Notes under the pieces: generated by a model
The model's database searches: none
Seen by the model: the letters and a program-made list of their open reading frames with translations, nothing else
What the model was told of the DNA's origin: nothing
Translations under genes and position numbers: made by a program
Shown here: positions 46,293 to 56,435 of the stretch, one piece after another
How positions within the stretch are numbered: position 1 is the stretch's first letter
How the letters are laid out: each line of letters starts with the position of its first letter
DNA from: Pseudomonas putida
GTDB taxonomy: Bacteria > Pseudomonadota > Gammaproteobacteria > Pseudomonadales > Pseudomonadaceae
Direction: 5' to 3'
Length of the DNA stretch: 64,000 nucleotides
Assembly: GCF_001636055.1 (NCBI RefSeq)
Contig: NZ_CP011789.1
Location: forward strand, 2,232,001-2,296,000

Positions 46293-47798
46293 ATGTGTGG
46301 CATCGTCGGTATCGTCGGTAAGTCGAACGTCAATCAGGCGCTGTATGACGCGCTAACGGTCCTCCAGCACCGCGGCCAGGACGCTGCCGGTATCGTGACC
46401 AGCCATGACGGCCGGTTGTTCCTGCGCAAGGATAATGGCCTGGTGCGCGACGTCTTCCAGCAGCGCCACATGCAGCGCCTGGTCGGCCACATGGGCATCG
46501 GCCACGTGCGCTACCCGACCGCGGGCAGCTCCACCTCGGCCGAGGCTCAGCCGTTCTACGTCAACTCGCCGTATGGCATCACCCTGGCGCACAACGGCAA
46601 CCTGACCAACGTCGAACAGTTGGCCAAGGAGATCTACGAGTCCGACCTGCGTCACGTCAACACCAATTCCGACTCGGAAGTGCTGCTCAACGTGTTCGCC
46701 CATGAACTGGCCGTACGCGGCAAGCTGCAGCCGACCGAGGAGGACGTGTTCGCGGCGGTCTCCCATGTGCACAGCCGCTGTGTCGGTGGCTATGCGGTGG
46801 TGGCGATGATCACCGGCTACGGCATCGTCGGCTTCCGTGACCCCAACGGCATTCGTCCGGTGGTGTTCGGCCAGCGCCACACCGACGAAGGCGTCGAGTA
46901 CATGATCGCCTCCGAAAGCGTTGCCCTGGACGTCCTCGGCTTCACCCTGATCCGTGACCTGGCGCCAGGCGAGGCCGTGTACATCACCGAAGAAGGGCAG
47001 ATGTACACCAAGCAGTGTGCCAACAACCCGAAACTGCAGCCCTGCATCTTCGAGCATGTCTACCTGGCTCGTCCTGACTCGATCATGGACGGTGTCTCGG
47101 TGTATAAGGCGCGTCTGCGCATGGGCGAGAAGCTGGCCGAGAAGATTCGCCGCGAGCGCCCGGAGCACGACATCGACGTGGTCATCCCGATCCCGGACAC
47201 CAGCCGCACCGCGGCCCTGGAGCTGGCCAACCACCTGGGTGTGAAGTTCCGCGAAGGCTTCGTCAAGAACCGCTACATCGGCCGTACCTTCATCATGCCC
47301 GGCCAGGCCGCGCGCAAGAAATCGGTACGCCAGAAGCTCAATGCCATCGAGCTGGAATTCCGCGGCAAGAACGTGATGCTGGTGGATGACTCGATCGTAC
47401 GCGGCACCACCTGCAAGCAGATCATCCAGATGGCCCGTGAGGCAGGCGCGAAGAACGTCTACTTCTGCTCCGCGGCGCCGGCTGTGCGTTACCCCAACGT
47501 CTACGGCATCGACATGCCGAGCGCTCACGAACTGATCGCCCACAACCGTACCACTGAACAGGTGGCCGAGTTGATCGGCGCCGACTGGCTGATCTATCAG
47601 GACCTGCCGGACCTGATCGACTCGGTCGGTGGCGGCAAGATCAAGATCGAGCACTTCGATTGCGCGGTGTTCAACGGTGAATACGTTACCGGCGACATCG
47701 ACGATGCCTACCTGGACCGTATCGAACAGGCTCGCAACGATGCGGCCAAGGTCAAGACCCAGGCTGTCAGCGCGATCATCGACCTGTACAACAACTGA
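46293..47798 (+). CDS. purF: Amidophosphoribosyltransferase
   Basis: A 501-residue enzyme catalysing the first committed step of purine synthesis (PRPP plus glutamine to phosphoribosylamine). Cys2, exposed after Met removal ([11 protein letters not shown]), is the glutaminase nucleophile. The PRPP-binding loop is [18 protein letters not shown]. The frame opens at a TTG at 46284, but Cys must be residue 2, which fixes the start at 46293. Confidence 0.98.
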   Translation: MCGIVGIVGKSNVNQALYDALTVLQHRGQDAAGIVTSHDGRLFLRKDNGLVRDVFQQRHMQRLVGHMGIGHVRYPTAGSSTSAEAQPFYVNSPYGITLAHNGNLTNVEQLAKEIYESDLRHVNTNSDSEVLLNVFAHELAVRGKLQPTEEDVFAAVSHVHSRCVGGYAVVAMITGYGIVGFRDPNGIRPVVFGQRHTDEGVEYMIASESVALDVLGFTLIRDLAPGEAVYITEEGQMYTKQCANNPKLQPCIFEHVYLARPDSIMDGVSVYKARLRMGEKLAEKIRRERPEHDIDVVIPIPDTSRTAALELANHLGVKFREGFVKNRYIGRTFIMPGQAARKKSVRQKLNAIELEFRGKNVMLVDDSIVRGTTCKQIIQMAREAGAKNVYFCSAAPAVRYPNVYGIDMPSAHELIAHNRTTEQVAELIGADWLIYQDLPDLIDSVGGGKIKIEHFDCAVFNGEYVTGDIDDAYLDRIEQARNDAAKVKTQAVSAIIDLYNN

Positions 47799-47823
47799 CT
47801 TTGGGCTTTTTAGGAGTAACGGC

Positions 47824-49035
47824 ATGACGGATCAATGGGATGCCGGACGGCTGGACAGCGACCTGGAGGGTGTCGGTTTCGACACCCTGGCAGTGCGTGC
47901 CGGTCAGCACCGTACGCCCGAGGGCGAGCACAGCGAAGCGCTGTTCCTGACCTCCAGCTATGTCTTCCGCACGGCCGCCGATGCGGCTGCGCGTTTTGCC
48001 GGTGAAACGCCGGGCAACGTTTACTCACGCTACACCAACCCGACCGTGCGTGCCTTCGAGGAGCGCCTGGCGGCCATGGAAGGTGCAGAGCAGGCCGTGG
48101 CGACGTCCACCGGCATGGCGGCGATTCTCGCCGTGGTCATGTCGCTGTGCAGCGCTGGCGACCACGTGCTGGTGTCGCAGAGCGTGTTCGGCTCGACCAT
48201 CAGCCTGTTCGAGAAGTATTTCAAGCGCTTCGGTGTGCAGGTGGACTATGTGCCGCTGGTCGATCTTGGTGGTTGGAAGAACGCCATCAAGGCCAATACC
48301 AAGCTGCTGATCGTCGAGTCGCCGTCCAACCCGCTGGCGGAGTTGGTGGATATCGGCGCACTGGCCGAAATCGCCCACGCCGGTGGCGCGATGCTGGTAG
48401 TGGACAACTGCTTCAGCACGCCGGCGCTGCAGCAACCGCTCAAGCAGGGGGCCGATATCGTCTTCCACTCCGCGACCAAGTTCATCGACGGCCAGGGCCG
48501 CAGCATGGGCGGCGTGGTTGCCGGTCGTGCCGAGCAGATGAAGGAAGTGGTGGGCTTCTTGCGTACCGCGGGGCCGACCCTCAGCCCGTTCAACGCCTGG
48601 ATTTTCACCAAGGGCCTGGAGACCCTTAAGCTGCGCATGCGTGCGCACTGCGAGAGCGCGCAGGCCTTGGCTGAATGGCTGGAACAGCAGGAGGGTGTGG
48701 AAAAGGTGCATTACGCCGGCTTGCCAAGCCACCCACAGCACGAACTGGCCAAGCGCCAGATGAGTGGCTTCGGCGCGGTGGTCAGCTTTGAGGTCAAGGG
48801 CGGCAAAGAGGGCGCCTGGCGCTTTATCGACGCCACTCGGGTGATTTCGATCACCACGAACCTGGGTGACAGCAAGACCACCATCGCCCATCCGGCGACC
48901 ACCTCCCACGGTCGTCTGAGCCCGCAGGAGCGCGAGGCGGCCGGCATCCGTGACAGCCTGATTCGTGTTGCGGTAGGGCTTGAGGACGTCGTCGATCTGC
49001 AGGCCGACCTGGCGCGTGGGTTGGCAGCGCTGTGA
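47824..49035 (+). CDS. metZ: O-succinylhomoserine sulfhydrylase
   Basis: A 403-residue PLP enzyme of the Cys/Met metabolism family that makes homocysteine directly from O-succinylhomoserine and sulfide. The PLP lysine is Lys219 in [12 protein letters not shown]. Other motifs are [18 protein letters not shown] and [20 protein letters not shown]. Placement after purF is the known metZ site in Pseudomonas. A TTAGGAGTAA site precedes the ATG. Its end overlaps the following SDR gene. Confidence 0.95.
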   Translation: MTDQWDAGRLDSDLEGVGFDTLAVRAGQHRTPEGEHSEALFLTSSYVFRTAADAAARFAGETPGNVYSRYTNPTVRAFEERLAAMEGAEQAVATSTGMAAILAVVMSLCSAGDHVLVSQSVFGSTISLFEKYFKRFGVQVDYVPLVDLGGWKNAIKANTKLLIVESPSNPLAELVDIGALAEIAHAGGAMLVVDNCFSTPALQQPLKQGADIVFHSATKFIDGQGRSMGGVVAGRAEQMKEVVGFLRTAGPTLSPFNAWIFTKGLETLKLRMRAHCESAQALAEWLEQQEGVEKVHYAGLPSHPQHELAKRQMSGFGAVVSFEVKGGKEGAWRFIDATRVISITTNLGDSKTTIAHPATTSHGRLSPQEREAAGIRDSLIRVAVGLEDVVDLQADLARGLAAL

Positions 49036-49805
49036 TCGACTGGACAGGTGGCGAGCCAGACCATAACGGTCGGGTGGCCTTGGTAACCGGTGCCGCCCGC
49101 GGCATCGGCCTGGGCATCGCCGCCTGGCTGATCTGCGAAGGTTGGCAGGTGGTGTTGAGTGACCTGGACCGCCAGCGCGGTGCCAAGGTTGCCAAGACCC
49201 TGGGCAGCAACGCCTGGTTCATCGCCATGGACGTCTCCGACGAGGCCCAGGTCAGCGCTGGTGTGGCGCAGGTGCTGGGCCAATTCGGGCGTCTGGATGC
49301 GCTGGTGTGCAACGCGGCCATCGCCAACCCGCACAACCATACGCTCGAGAGCTTGAGCCTTGCGCAATGGAATCGTGTATTGGCGGTCAACCTCAGTGGC
49401 CCGATGCTGTTGGCCAAGCACTGTGCGCCTTACCTGCGCGCGCATGGCGGGGCGATCGTCAACCTGGCCTCCACACGTGCACGTCAGTCGGAGCCGGACA
49501 CCGAAGCCTATGCCGCAAGCAAGGGCGGGCTGCTGGCACTGACCCACGCCCTGGCCATGAGCCTGGGGCCGGAGATCCGGGTCAACGCCGTCAGCCCTGG
49601 TTGGATCGACGCCCGCGATCCGTCCCAGCGCCGCGCCGAACCCCTCACCGAAGCCGACCATGCCCAGCATCCAACGGGCAGGGTAGGGACGGTGGAGGAT
49701 GTTGCGGCACTGGTGGCCTGGCTGTTGTCGCGTCAGGCCGGATTCGTCACCGGCCAGGAATTTGTGGTCGATGGCGGCATGAGCCGCAAGATGATCTACA
49801 GCTGA
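49032..49805 (+). CDS. Short-chain dehydrogenase/reductase
   Basis: A 257-residue SDR oxidoreductase. TGAARGIG is the cofactor-binding glycine motif, followed by CNAAI (variant NNAG) and the catalytic Ser-Tyr-Lys set ([20 protein letters not shown]). Asp after the second strand (LSDLDRQRG) favours NAD over NADP. The GTG start overlaps the metZ stop by 4 bp, so translation is coupled to metZ. The substrate is unknown. A terminator follows. Confidence 0.87.
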   Translation: MIDWTGGEPDHNGRVALVTGAARGIGLGIAAWLICEGWQVVLSDLDRQRGAKVAKTLGSNAWFIAMDVSDEAQVSAGVAQVLGQFGRLDALVCNAAIANPHNHTLESLSLAQWNRVLAVNLSGPMLLAKHCAPYLRAHGGAIVNLASTRARQSEPDTEAYAASKGGLLALTHALAMSLGPEIRVNAVSPGWIDARDPSQRRAEPLTEADHAQHPTGRVGTVEDVAALVAWLLSRQAGFVTGQEFVVDGGMSRKMIYS

Positions 49806-49830
49806 CGCGCCACTTGCCGCTGTGCAAAGC

Positions 49831-49857
49831 AAAAGGAGCCGACAAGGCTCCTTTTTC
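49831..49857 (+). terminator. Terminator after the metZ-SDR pair
   Basis: AAAAGGAGCC (49831-49840), loop GACAA, GGCTCCTTTTT (from 49846): a 10-bp stem running into T5, 26 bp after the SDR stop. Confidence 0.88.
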
Positions 49858-49903
49858 GTTCTGACGCTTTTTCAGGTTTTTGAAAAAAAATTCAACGGGG
49901 CTA

Positions 49904-49932
49904 TTGACTTAGCATCGGTACCTGCGTAAATT
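49904..49932 (+). promoter_or_regulatory. Sigma-70 promoter of the tRNA-Val/tRNA-Asp cluster
   Basis: TTGACT (49904-49909), a 17-bp spacer and TAAATT (49927-49932), then a GC-rich discriminator (TCGCGGCC). An A-rich stretch at 49882-49890 could act as an UP element. It lies about 40 bp before tRNA-Val. Confidence 0.75.
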
Positions 49933-49973
49933 TCGCGGCCTCAGCGAAGCAAACGCAACAAGCAACATCGCGA

Positions 49974-50049
49974 GGGTGATTAGCTCAGCCGGGAGAGCAT
50001 CTGCCTTACAAGCAGAGGGTCGGCGGTTCGATCCCGTCATCACCCACCA
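49974..50049 (+). tRNA. tRNA-Val (TAC)
   Basis: 76 nt with acceptor GGGTGAT / ATCACCC, D-loop TAGCTCAGCCGGGAGAGC, anticodon loop CTTACAA (TAC), T-loop GGTTCGATCCC and encoded CCA. Confidence 0.97.
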
Positions 50050-50128
50050 CTTCCTGAGATTGTTCCTGGCCCAGGGCGCTTCGAAAGAAGCTTCCTACCA
50101 GAGAGGAACAGGACGCAAGTCCATATGC

Positions 50129-50205
50129 GCAGCGGTAGTTCAGTCGGTTAGAATACCGGCCTGTCACGCCGGGGGTCGCGGGTTCGAGTCCCGTCCGCTG
50201 CGCCA
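50129..50205 (+). tRNA. tRNA-Asp (GTC), copy 1
   Basis: 77 nt with acceptor GCAGCGG / CCGCTGC, D-loop TAGTTCAGTCGGTTAGAATA, anticodon loop CTGTCAC (GTC), T-loop GGTTCGAGTCC and encoded CCA. It is identical to the two later copies. Confidence 0.97.
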
Positions 50206-50304
50206 CTTACTTCAACAGATGGGTGAGCTTCACCGGTCTGTGGCATGAAGGCAAGACCTTTCTGCCAGATCCCAGTTTCAAGCAGGTTACGGCCTGCGAG
50301 ATAC

Positions 50305-50381
50305 GCAGCGGTAGTTCAGTCGGTTAGAATACCGGCCTGTCACGCCGGGGGTCGCGGGTTCGAGTCCCGTCCGCTGCGCCA
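50305..50381 (+). tRNA. tRNA-Asp (GTC), copy 2
   Basis: Same 77-nt sequence as copy 1, anticodon GTC. It is preceded by a 39-bp leader (50266-50304) that recurs with four or so changes before copy 3. Confidence 0.97.
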
Positions 50382-50422
50382 TCTTCTGCTTCGAGGCCCT
50401 AGAACTCCTCCAAGCGACATTG

Positions 50423-50448
50423 AAGGCGATAAACCAATCGCCTTTTTT
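50423..50448 (+). terminator. Internal terminator between tRNA-Asp copies 2 and 3
   Basis: AAGGCGAT (50423-50430), loop AAACC, ATCGCCTTTTTT: an 8-bp stem running into T6. It precedes tRNA-Asp copy 3, which therefore depends on read-through. Confidence 0.8.
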
Positions 50449-50520
50449 GTGCCTGCAACACCAGCGTCATGCGCTGGCACGCAGATCCCAGTTTCAAGCA
50501 GGCTTCGGCCTGTGCGATAC

Positions 50521-50597
50521 GCAGCGGTAGTTCAGTCGGTTAGAATACCGGCCTGTCACGCCGGGGGTCGCGGGTTCGAGTCCCGTCCGCTGCGCCA
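50521..50597 (+). tRNA. tRNA-Asp (GTC), copy 3
   Basis: Same 77-nt sequence as copies 1 and 2, anticodon GTC, CCA encoded. It has its own terminator 40 bp downstream. Confidence 0.97.
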
Positions 50598-50636
50598 TAT
50601 TCGCTTCGAGGTCACTGAACCCCTCGAAGCACAAAG

Positions 50637-50662
50637 AAAGCGACCTTAGGGTCGCTTTTTTT
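50637..50662 (+). terminator. Final terminator of the tRNA-Val/Asp cluster
   Basis: AAAGCGACC (50637-50645), loop TTA, GGGTCGCTTTTTTT: a strong stem with a T7 tract. It is similar in layout to the internal terminator at 50423. Confidence 0.88.
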
Positions 50663-50854
50663 GTTTCTGTGGCCTGGTGAATGGCTAGTGCCGGCCTTGG
50701 TATCAATCGCCAGTGCTGTTAGACATCGGCGTGAAGCTGACGGGGTCACTCCGAACATTTACCCGATGCTGACAGACTCTTCACCGACCAGCGGTTTCAG
50801 CGACCCTGCGATGTGTTGCACAATAGGCACCATTCGTTCTTCCCGGAATTGACA

Positions 50855-51724
50855 ATGTCCAGATCTACCGTCTCTGTAGCGCTCGGGCTGGCCCTGGTGC
50901 TGGCGGGTGTTTCCGGCTGTTCCTCGAAAAAGGCAGCGATCTACGAACACGAGAACTTCGACGACTCGGGGACGTTCTCGCGCAGCTTCCAGGTCAGCGA
51001 TGCCGGGTCGTGCGAAGCCGCGCGCCGGGCATTGCTGAGCCAGGGCTATATCATCACCAGCAGTGACGCGAGCCAGGTGGCGGGCAATAAAAGCTTCCAG
51101 CAGAACGCCGAGAACCACCTGCAGATCAGCTTCAACATCACCTGCGCCCCCGACAGCAGCGACGATCAGCGTTCGACGATCTTTGCCAACGCCCTGCAGG
51201 ATCGCTACACCCTGAAAAAATCCAACACCTCGGCCAGCCTCGGTGTCGGCATCCTCGGCTCGGTGTCGATGCCGATCGGCTCCACCGACGACTCCATGGT
51301 CAAGGTGGCCAGCGAAACCGTGACTTCGCCGCAGTTCTACGAGCGTTATTTCGCGCTGGTCGAAAGCTACCTGCCAAAACCGAAGAAGCAGAAAAAGGCC
51401 GCCCCTCAGGTGGAGGCGCCCAAGCCTGAAAAACCGGCGCAGGAGTTGGGCTTGCCCGAGCCTGCGGCATTGGCCCCGGCCGCACAGCCAGCGGCGGTGC
51501 CGGTGTCTGGCAGCGCGCCGCAGGTCGAGCCGGCAGCGCCGGTGACTCCTTCGGAGCACGCGCCATCGCCGACCGCTGCAACACCAGCCGCCAGCGAGGC
51601 GCCCGCGGCGCCAGTGGTCGACGATAGCCAGGGCTCCCAGCCTATTGCGCCGCCGGTCGAAGCTGCGCCGATCCAGGTGCAGCAAGCGGCACCCACCGGC
51701 GAGCCGGTACCTTCGTCACTCTAG
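50855..51724 (+). CDS. DUF2242 lipoprotein
   Basis: A 289-residue predicted lipoprotein, lipobox VSGC with Cys22 after a signal peptide (MSRSTVSVALGLALVLAG). Residues about 25-170 match the DUF2242 family (EHENFDDSGTFSRSFQVSDA and the later SVSMPIGSTDDSMVKVASET). The last 110 residues are low-complexity Pro/Ala/Glu/Val, probably a flexible periplasmic spacer. The function is unknown. The frame opens at 50813 but the signal peptide fixes the ATG at 50855. Confidence 0.82.
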   Translation: MSRSTVSVALGLALVLAGVSGCSSKKAAIYEHENFDDSGTFSRSFQVSDAGSCEAARRALLSQGYIITSSDASQVAGNKSFQQNAENHLQISFNITCAPDSSDDQRSTIFANALQDRYTLKKSNTSASLGVGILGSVSMPIGSTDDSMVKVASETVTSPQFYERYFALVESYLPKPKKQKKAAPQVEAPKPEKPAQELGLPEPAALAPAAQPAAVPVSGSAPQVEPAAPVTPSEHAPSPTAATPAASEAPAAPVVDDSQGSQPIAPPVEAAPIQVQQAAPTGEPVPSSL

Positions 51725-51879
51725 GGAAATGCTTCATCTGCTGTTACACACGTACTGCGGTTAACGACCTGAACGCCTGCTACGTTTATTCCTCATGGGG
51801 ATGTCATGATTCCTTCATCCGGCCCGCTTAGCTTGATGGCCAGACCCATGAAAAAATGAATGCAAGAGGACGCAGGCCA

Positions 51880-51966
51880 ATGGACGACTATCAGGAAGAA
51901 CTTCTCGAATTCCAGGCATATGAACTGGATACCCCGGAGCCGGCGGAAGACGCCACGGAGCTCTAG
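51880..51966 (+). CDS. 28-residue acidic small protein (hypothetical)
   Basis: A short frame, MDDYQEELLEFQAYELDTPE onward, ending in ATEL and stopping with TAG. It has 11 Asp or Glu among 28 residues and no basic residue, so it is strongly acidic. An AGAGGA sequence lies about 9 bp upstream, slightly far for a ribosome site. Its stop shares the CTAG tetranucleotide with the stop of the convergent AraC gene, an arrangement that favours a real gene. I do not know its function; it could be a chance frame. Confidence 0.5.
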   Translation: MDDYQEELLEFQAYELDTPEPAEDATEL

Positions 51967-53003
51967 CCTACTTGCCGCTGATGGCGGCGAAACTCCCCCG
52001 GTGTCAGCCTCGTCCAGCGCTTGAATGCGCGCTGGAAGGCTTCGGCCGATGCAAACCCCAGCAGATAGGCGATTTCACCGAAGGCCAGCTCCGTGTCGCG
52101 GATATAGGTTTCGGCGAGGTCGCGTCGGGTGTCATTGAGCAGGCCGCGAAAGCTCGAGCCTTCCTCGGCCAGCTTGCGACGCAAGGTCCAGGTGGGCAAT
52201 TGCAGGTGGCGTGACACCTCCTCCAGGTCAGGCTCCCGTCCGCCGTTGAGCAATGGGCCGAGCAGATGTGTGATGCGCTCGCCCAGGCTGCGCACACGCG
52301 TGCGCTGGGTCAGCTCCGCCTCGCACAGTTGCAGCAGGTGCTGCCAGGTACTGGGGCAGTGGTGTGGGTTGCCCAGCGCGAGGGCGGCCTGGCCGAGGCG
52401 CAGCTGGTTGCTGGCGGCACCGAACTGCACGGGCGTGCTGCACAATGGTTGGTACAGGGTACTGTAGGCGGGCGCCTCGAACTCGATTTCCATGCGTTCG
52501 GCCAGCAGCGGCGTGCCAGCCAGCCCTGACAGCTGTGCCAGCCAGCCGGCCAGCAACGAATCGACCACGAAGCGGTTGTAGGTGTTGTACGGGCTGATCG
52601 AATAAAAGCGCAGCCAGGCCCCGTGGGCGTCTTCGATGAAGGCCGAGCTGCCACGATAGTTGGCAGCGTACAGCGGCTCATAGCGCAGCAGGGTACGCGC
52701 GGCCTCGCGCACGTTCGGGGCTTGCGCTGCCGTCACGCCTGCCAGGCCAGCCTGGGCCAGGCGGCTCAGGCGTCCCATGCGCAGCCCCAGGGCGGGCTCG
52801 GCACTGAGCTCGATGGCTGCATGCCCCAGGTGCATGTAGCGGGGAATCGACAGGCGGGCACCGGCTTCGTTCATGCGCATGGCATCCAGCCCATAACGTT
52901 GCAGCAGCGGTGCCGGGTCATGTCCCAGCTCCTGCAGGGCTTCGGTCAGGGGCTGGACGAAACCTACCGAGAGGTCACCCAGGCGCACGCGTGGCTGGCG
53001 CAT
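51963..53003 (-). CDS. AraC-family regulator with arabinose-binding-like N-terminus
   Basis: A 346-residue regulator of the OruR/ArgR-like group. Residues about 20-210 form the long N-terminal sensor domain typical of Pseudomonas AraC proteins (QELGHDPAPLLQRYGLDAMR at its start). The C-terminal DNA-binding part has two helix-turn-helix motifs (VSRHLQLPTWTLRRKLAEEG, and IAYLLGFASAEAFQRAFKRW, with TPGEFRR at the end). The effector and targets are unknown. It lies 4 bp downstream of the nitrilase-like gene on the same strand and may be co-transcribed with it. Confidence 0.88.
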   Translation of the reverse strand: MRQPRVRLGDLSVGFVQPLTEALQELGHDPAPLLQRYGLDAMRMNEAGARLSIPRYMHLGHAAIELSAEPALGLRMGRLSRLAQAGLAGVTAAQAPNVREAARTLLRYEPLYAANYRGSSAFIEDAHGAWLRFYSISPYNTYNRFVVDSLLAGWLAQLSGLAGTPLLAERMEIEFEAPAYSTLYQPLCSTPVQFGAASNQLRLGQAALALGNPHHCPSTWQHLLQLCEAELTQRTRVRSLGERITHLLGPLLNGGREPDLEEVSRHLQLPTWTLRRKLAEEGSSFRGLLNDTRRDLAETYIRDTELAFGEIAYLLGFASAEAFQRAFKRWTRLTPGEFRRHQRQVG

Positions 53004-53007
53004 GCCC

Positions 53008-54141
53008 TTACAGCCACAGGTTCAGCAGGCGGGCACCCTGGCTGGGATTGCCAGCCAGTTGCGCGCCCGCCTGGTTGGCAAAGCCCTGGCCGTCGCTGCC
53101 CAGCTCCCAGAACTGGCCGCGCAGGAAGACACTGATGCTTGGCAGCTTGGGGTTGGCGGCCAGGATCAGTTGACGCCAAGCCGCCTCTTCACTGACTTCG
53201 CCTTTGCTCAGCGGCAACTGGTTGGCAGCCTGTTGGTGGCGGTTGCCGCGCCAGGGTTCCTGCCAACTTCCCTTGCCACTGAGAAACACCGGATTGGCGA
53301 TCAGTTGCACCGACTGGTGAGCCAACAGTTCATGGTTGCGCGGATACCAGCTGTCGCTGCCCACCAGTACACCCAGGCGCCCCGCCGGGGTCTGCACGAC
53401 CTGCAGCGGCTGGGCCTGGCCATCTTGAATGAAACGACGGACCTCGCTATCGGCGTATTGCTGCAACTGCGGCTGGCCAAGCGGTGTGCCATCGCTGGCG
53501 AACACCAGGCTGCTGTTGAACAGCGGGCCTTTGCCGACATGCAACTGGCCCTCCTCGACATAGGGTGACGGCAGCACGATGGAGCCGGCCACCAGGGTGA
53601 CGCCGAACTCGCGGGCCAGGCCGCCAAACAGTTGCTGGTAGTCAGCGGCCATCTGCCGCGCCTTCATGCGCAGGTGCGCGTCGGAGCGGCGATCATCACC
53701 AGTGGCCGCCAGCATGGCCAGGCCGTAGCGCACGGGGTTGCTCAGCTCCAGCCACTGCCAGGCCTCGCGGAACTGGGTGACCTGGTACAGCTCCTTTTTC
53801 TCGCCGCGGGCCCAGAGCCAGGTGCCGATGTGCTCGGGTAGCACCACCACCGTTCGCGGGTTGACCAAGCCTTGGGCACGGGCCTGTTCCAGATAGGCCG
53901 AGAGCTTGCGGTGCAGGCGCCCGAGGTTCTGGTAGTCGCTGGGGTAGAGCAACGGCTCGATGCCCAGCAGGTTGCCGTGCTCGCCGGGTACCCCCTGGTT
54001 GAGCGCCAGTTCGATGCGCAAATCGGACAGGTAATGACCTTCCGGGCGCTGTTGGGTCCAGAAGCCATAGCTGAACAGGGCGGCGATCATCACCAGCGCC
54101 AGGGCGCTTGCCAGGAGTTTGCGCATGAAGCGGTACGGCAT
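53008..54141 (-). CDS. Membrane-anchored nitrilase-fold protein without catalytic Cys
   Basis: A 377-residue protein with one N-terminal membrane helix (about residues 8-27) and a carbon-nitrogen hydrolase fold. The Glu of the triad is retained (VVVLPEHIGTW). The usual Lys position (after the DG-x-x-x-G turn) reads GQPQLQQ. The usual nucleophile segment GVLICYDLRFP reads GVLVGSDSWYP, so the Cys is Gly. Classical amidase activity is therefore unlikely. The fold faces the periplasm if the helix is a signal anchor. The start is 54141, or 54126 at the second Met. It is divergent from fadH. Confidence 0.75.
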   Translation of the reverse strand: MPYRFMRKLLASALALVMIAALFSYGFWTQQRPEGHYLSDLRIELALNQGVPGEHGNLLGIEPLLYPSDYQNLGRLHRKLSAYLEQARAQGLVNPRTVVVLPEHIGTWLWARGEKKELYQVTQFREAWQWLELSNPVRYGLAMLAATGDDRRSDAHLRMKARQMAADYQQLFGGLAREFGVTLVAGSIVLPSPYVEEGQLHVGKGPLFNSSLVFASDGTPLGQPQLQQYADSEVRRFIQDGQAQPLQVVQTPAGRLGVLVGSDSWYPRNHELLAHQSVQLIANPVFLSGKGSWQEPWRGNRHQQAANQLPLSKGEVSEEAAWRQLILAANPKLPSISVFLRGQFWELGSDGQGFANQAGAQLAGNPSQGARLLNLWL

Positions 54142-54221
54142 CTTGAGGCCAAGGGTGCTCTAGGGTAGTCCCGCTGTGCAGCAGGATCAATAAGTTGTCA
54201 GTTTCGATCATTGAGCCGGTT

Positions 54222-54235
54222 CAAACGCCTGTTTA
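54222..54235. promoter_or_regulatory. Candidate PsrA box upstream of fadH
   Basis: CAAAC-GCCT-GTTTA, an inverted repeat matching the Pseudomonas PsrA consensus (C/GAAAC-N2-4-GTTTG/C) except for the last base. It is in the divergent gap 78 bp before the fadH start. PsrA represses beta-oxidation genes and is released by long-chain fatty acids, so the placement is sensible. It could also act on the divergent gene. Confidence 0.45.
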
Positions 54236-54288
54236 ATGTCGACGGCAGACAAACGACGGGGCCCGTGTGAGGCACCCGCATTCCGTGA

Positions 54289-56349
<2,061 letters not shown>

Positions 56350-56435
56350 GAAGACCGAGCTCCAGGAAGACATACTTAGCACCGATTGTCCGTCTGGTGG
56401 CGGCAACCTCTCGATTTTCAAAAGAGATTGCCGCC

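Noticed and set aside
46353..47825. A 490-codon minus-strand frame opposite purF
   Set aside because: It is a shadow of purF, with no motif and no plausible start region.
56397..56435. Extending the toxin-like gene to a GTG at 56397
   Set aside because: The 13 added residues include no conserved feature and the GTG has no ribosome site; ATG 56436 has an AGAGA element at usable distance.
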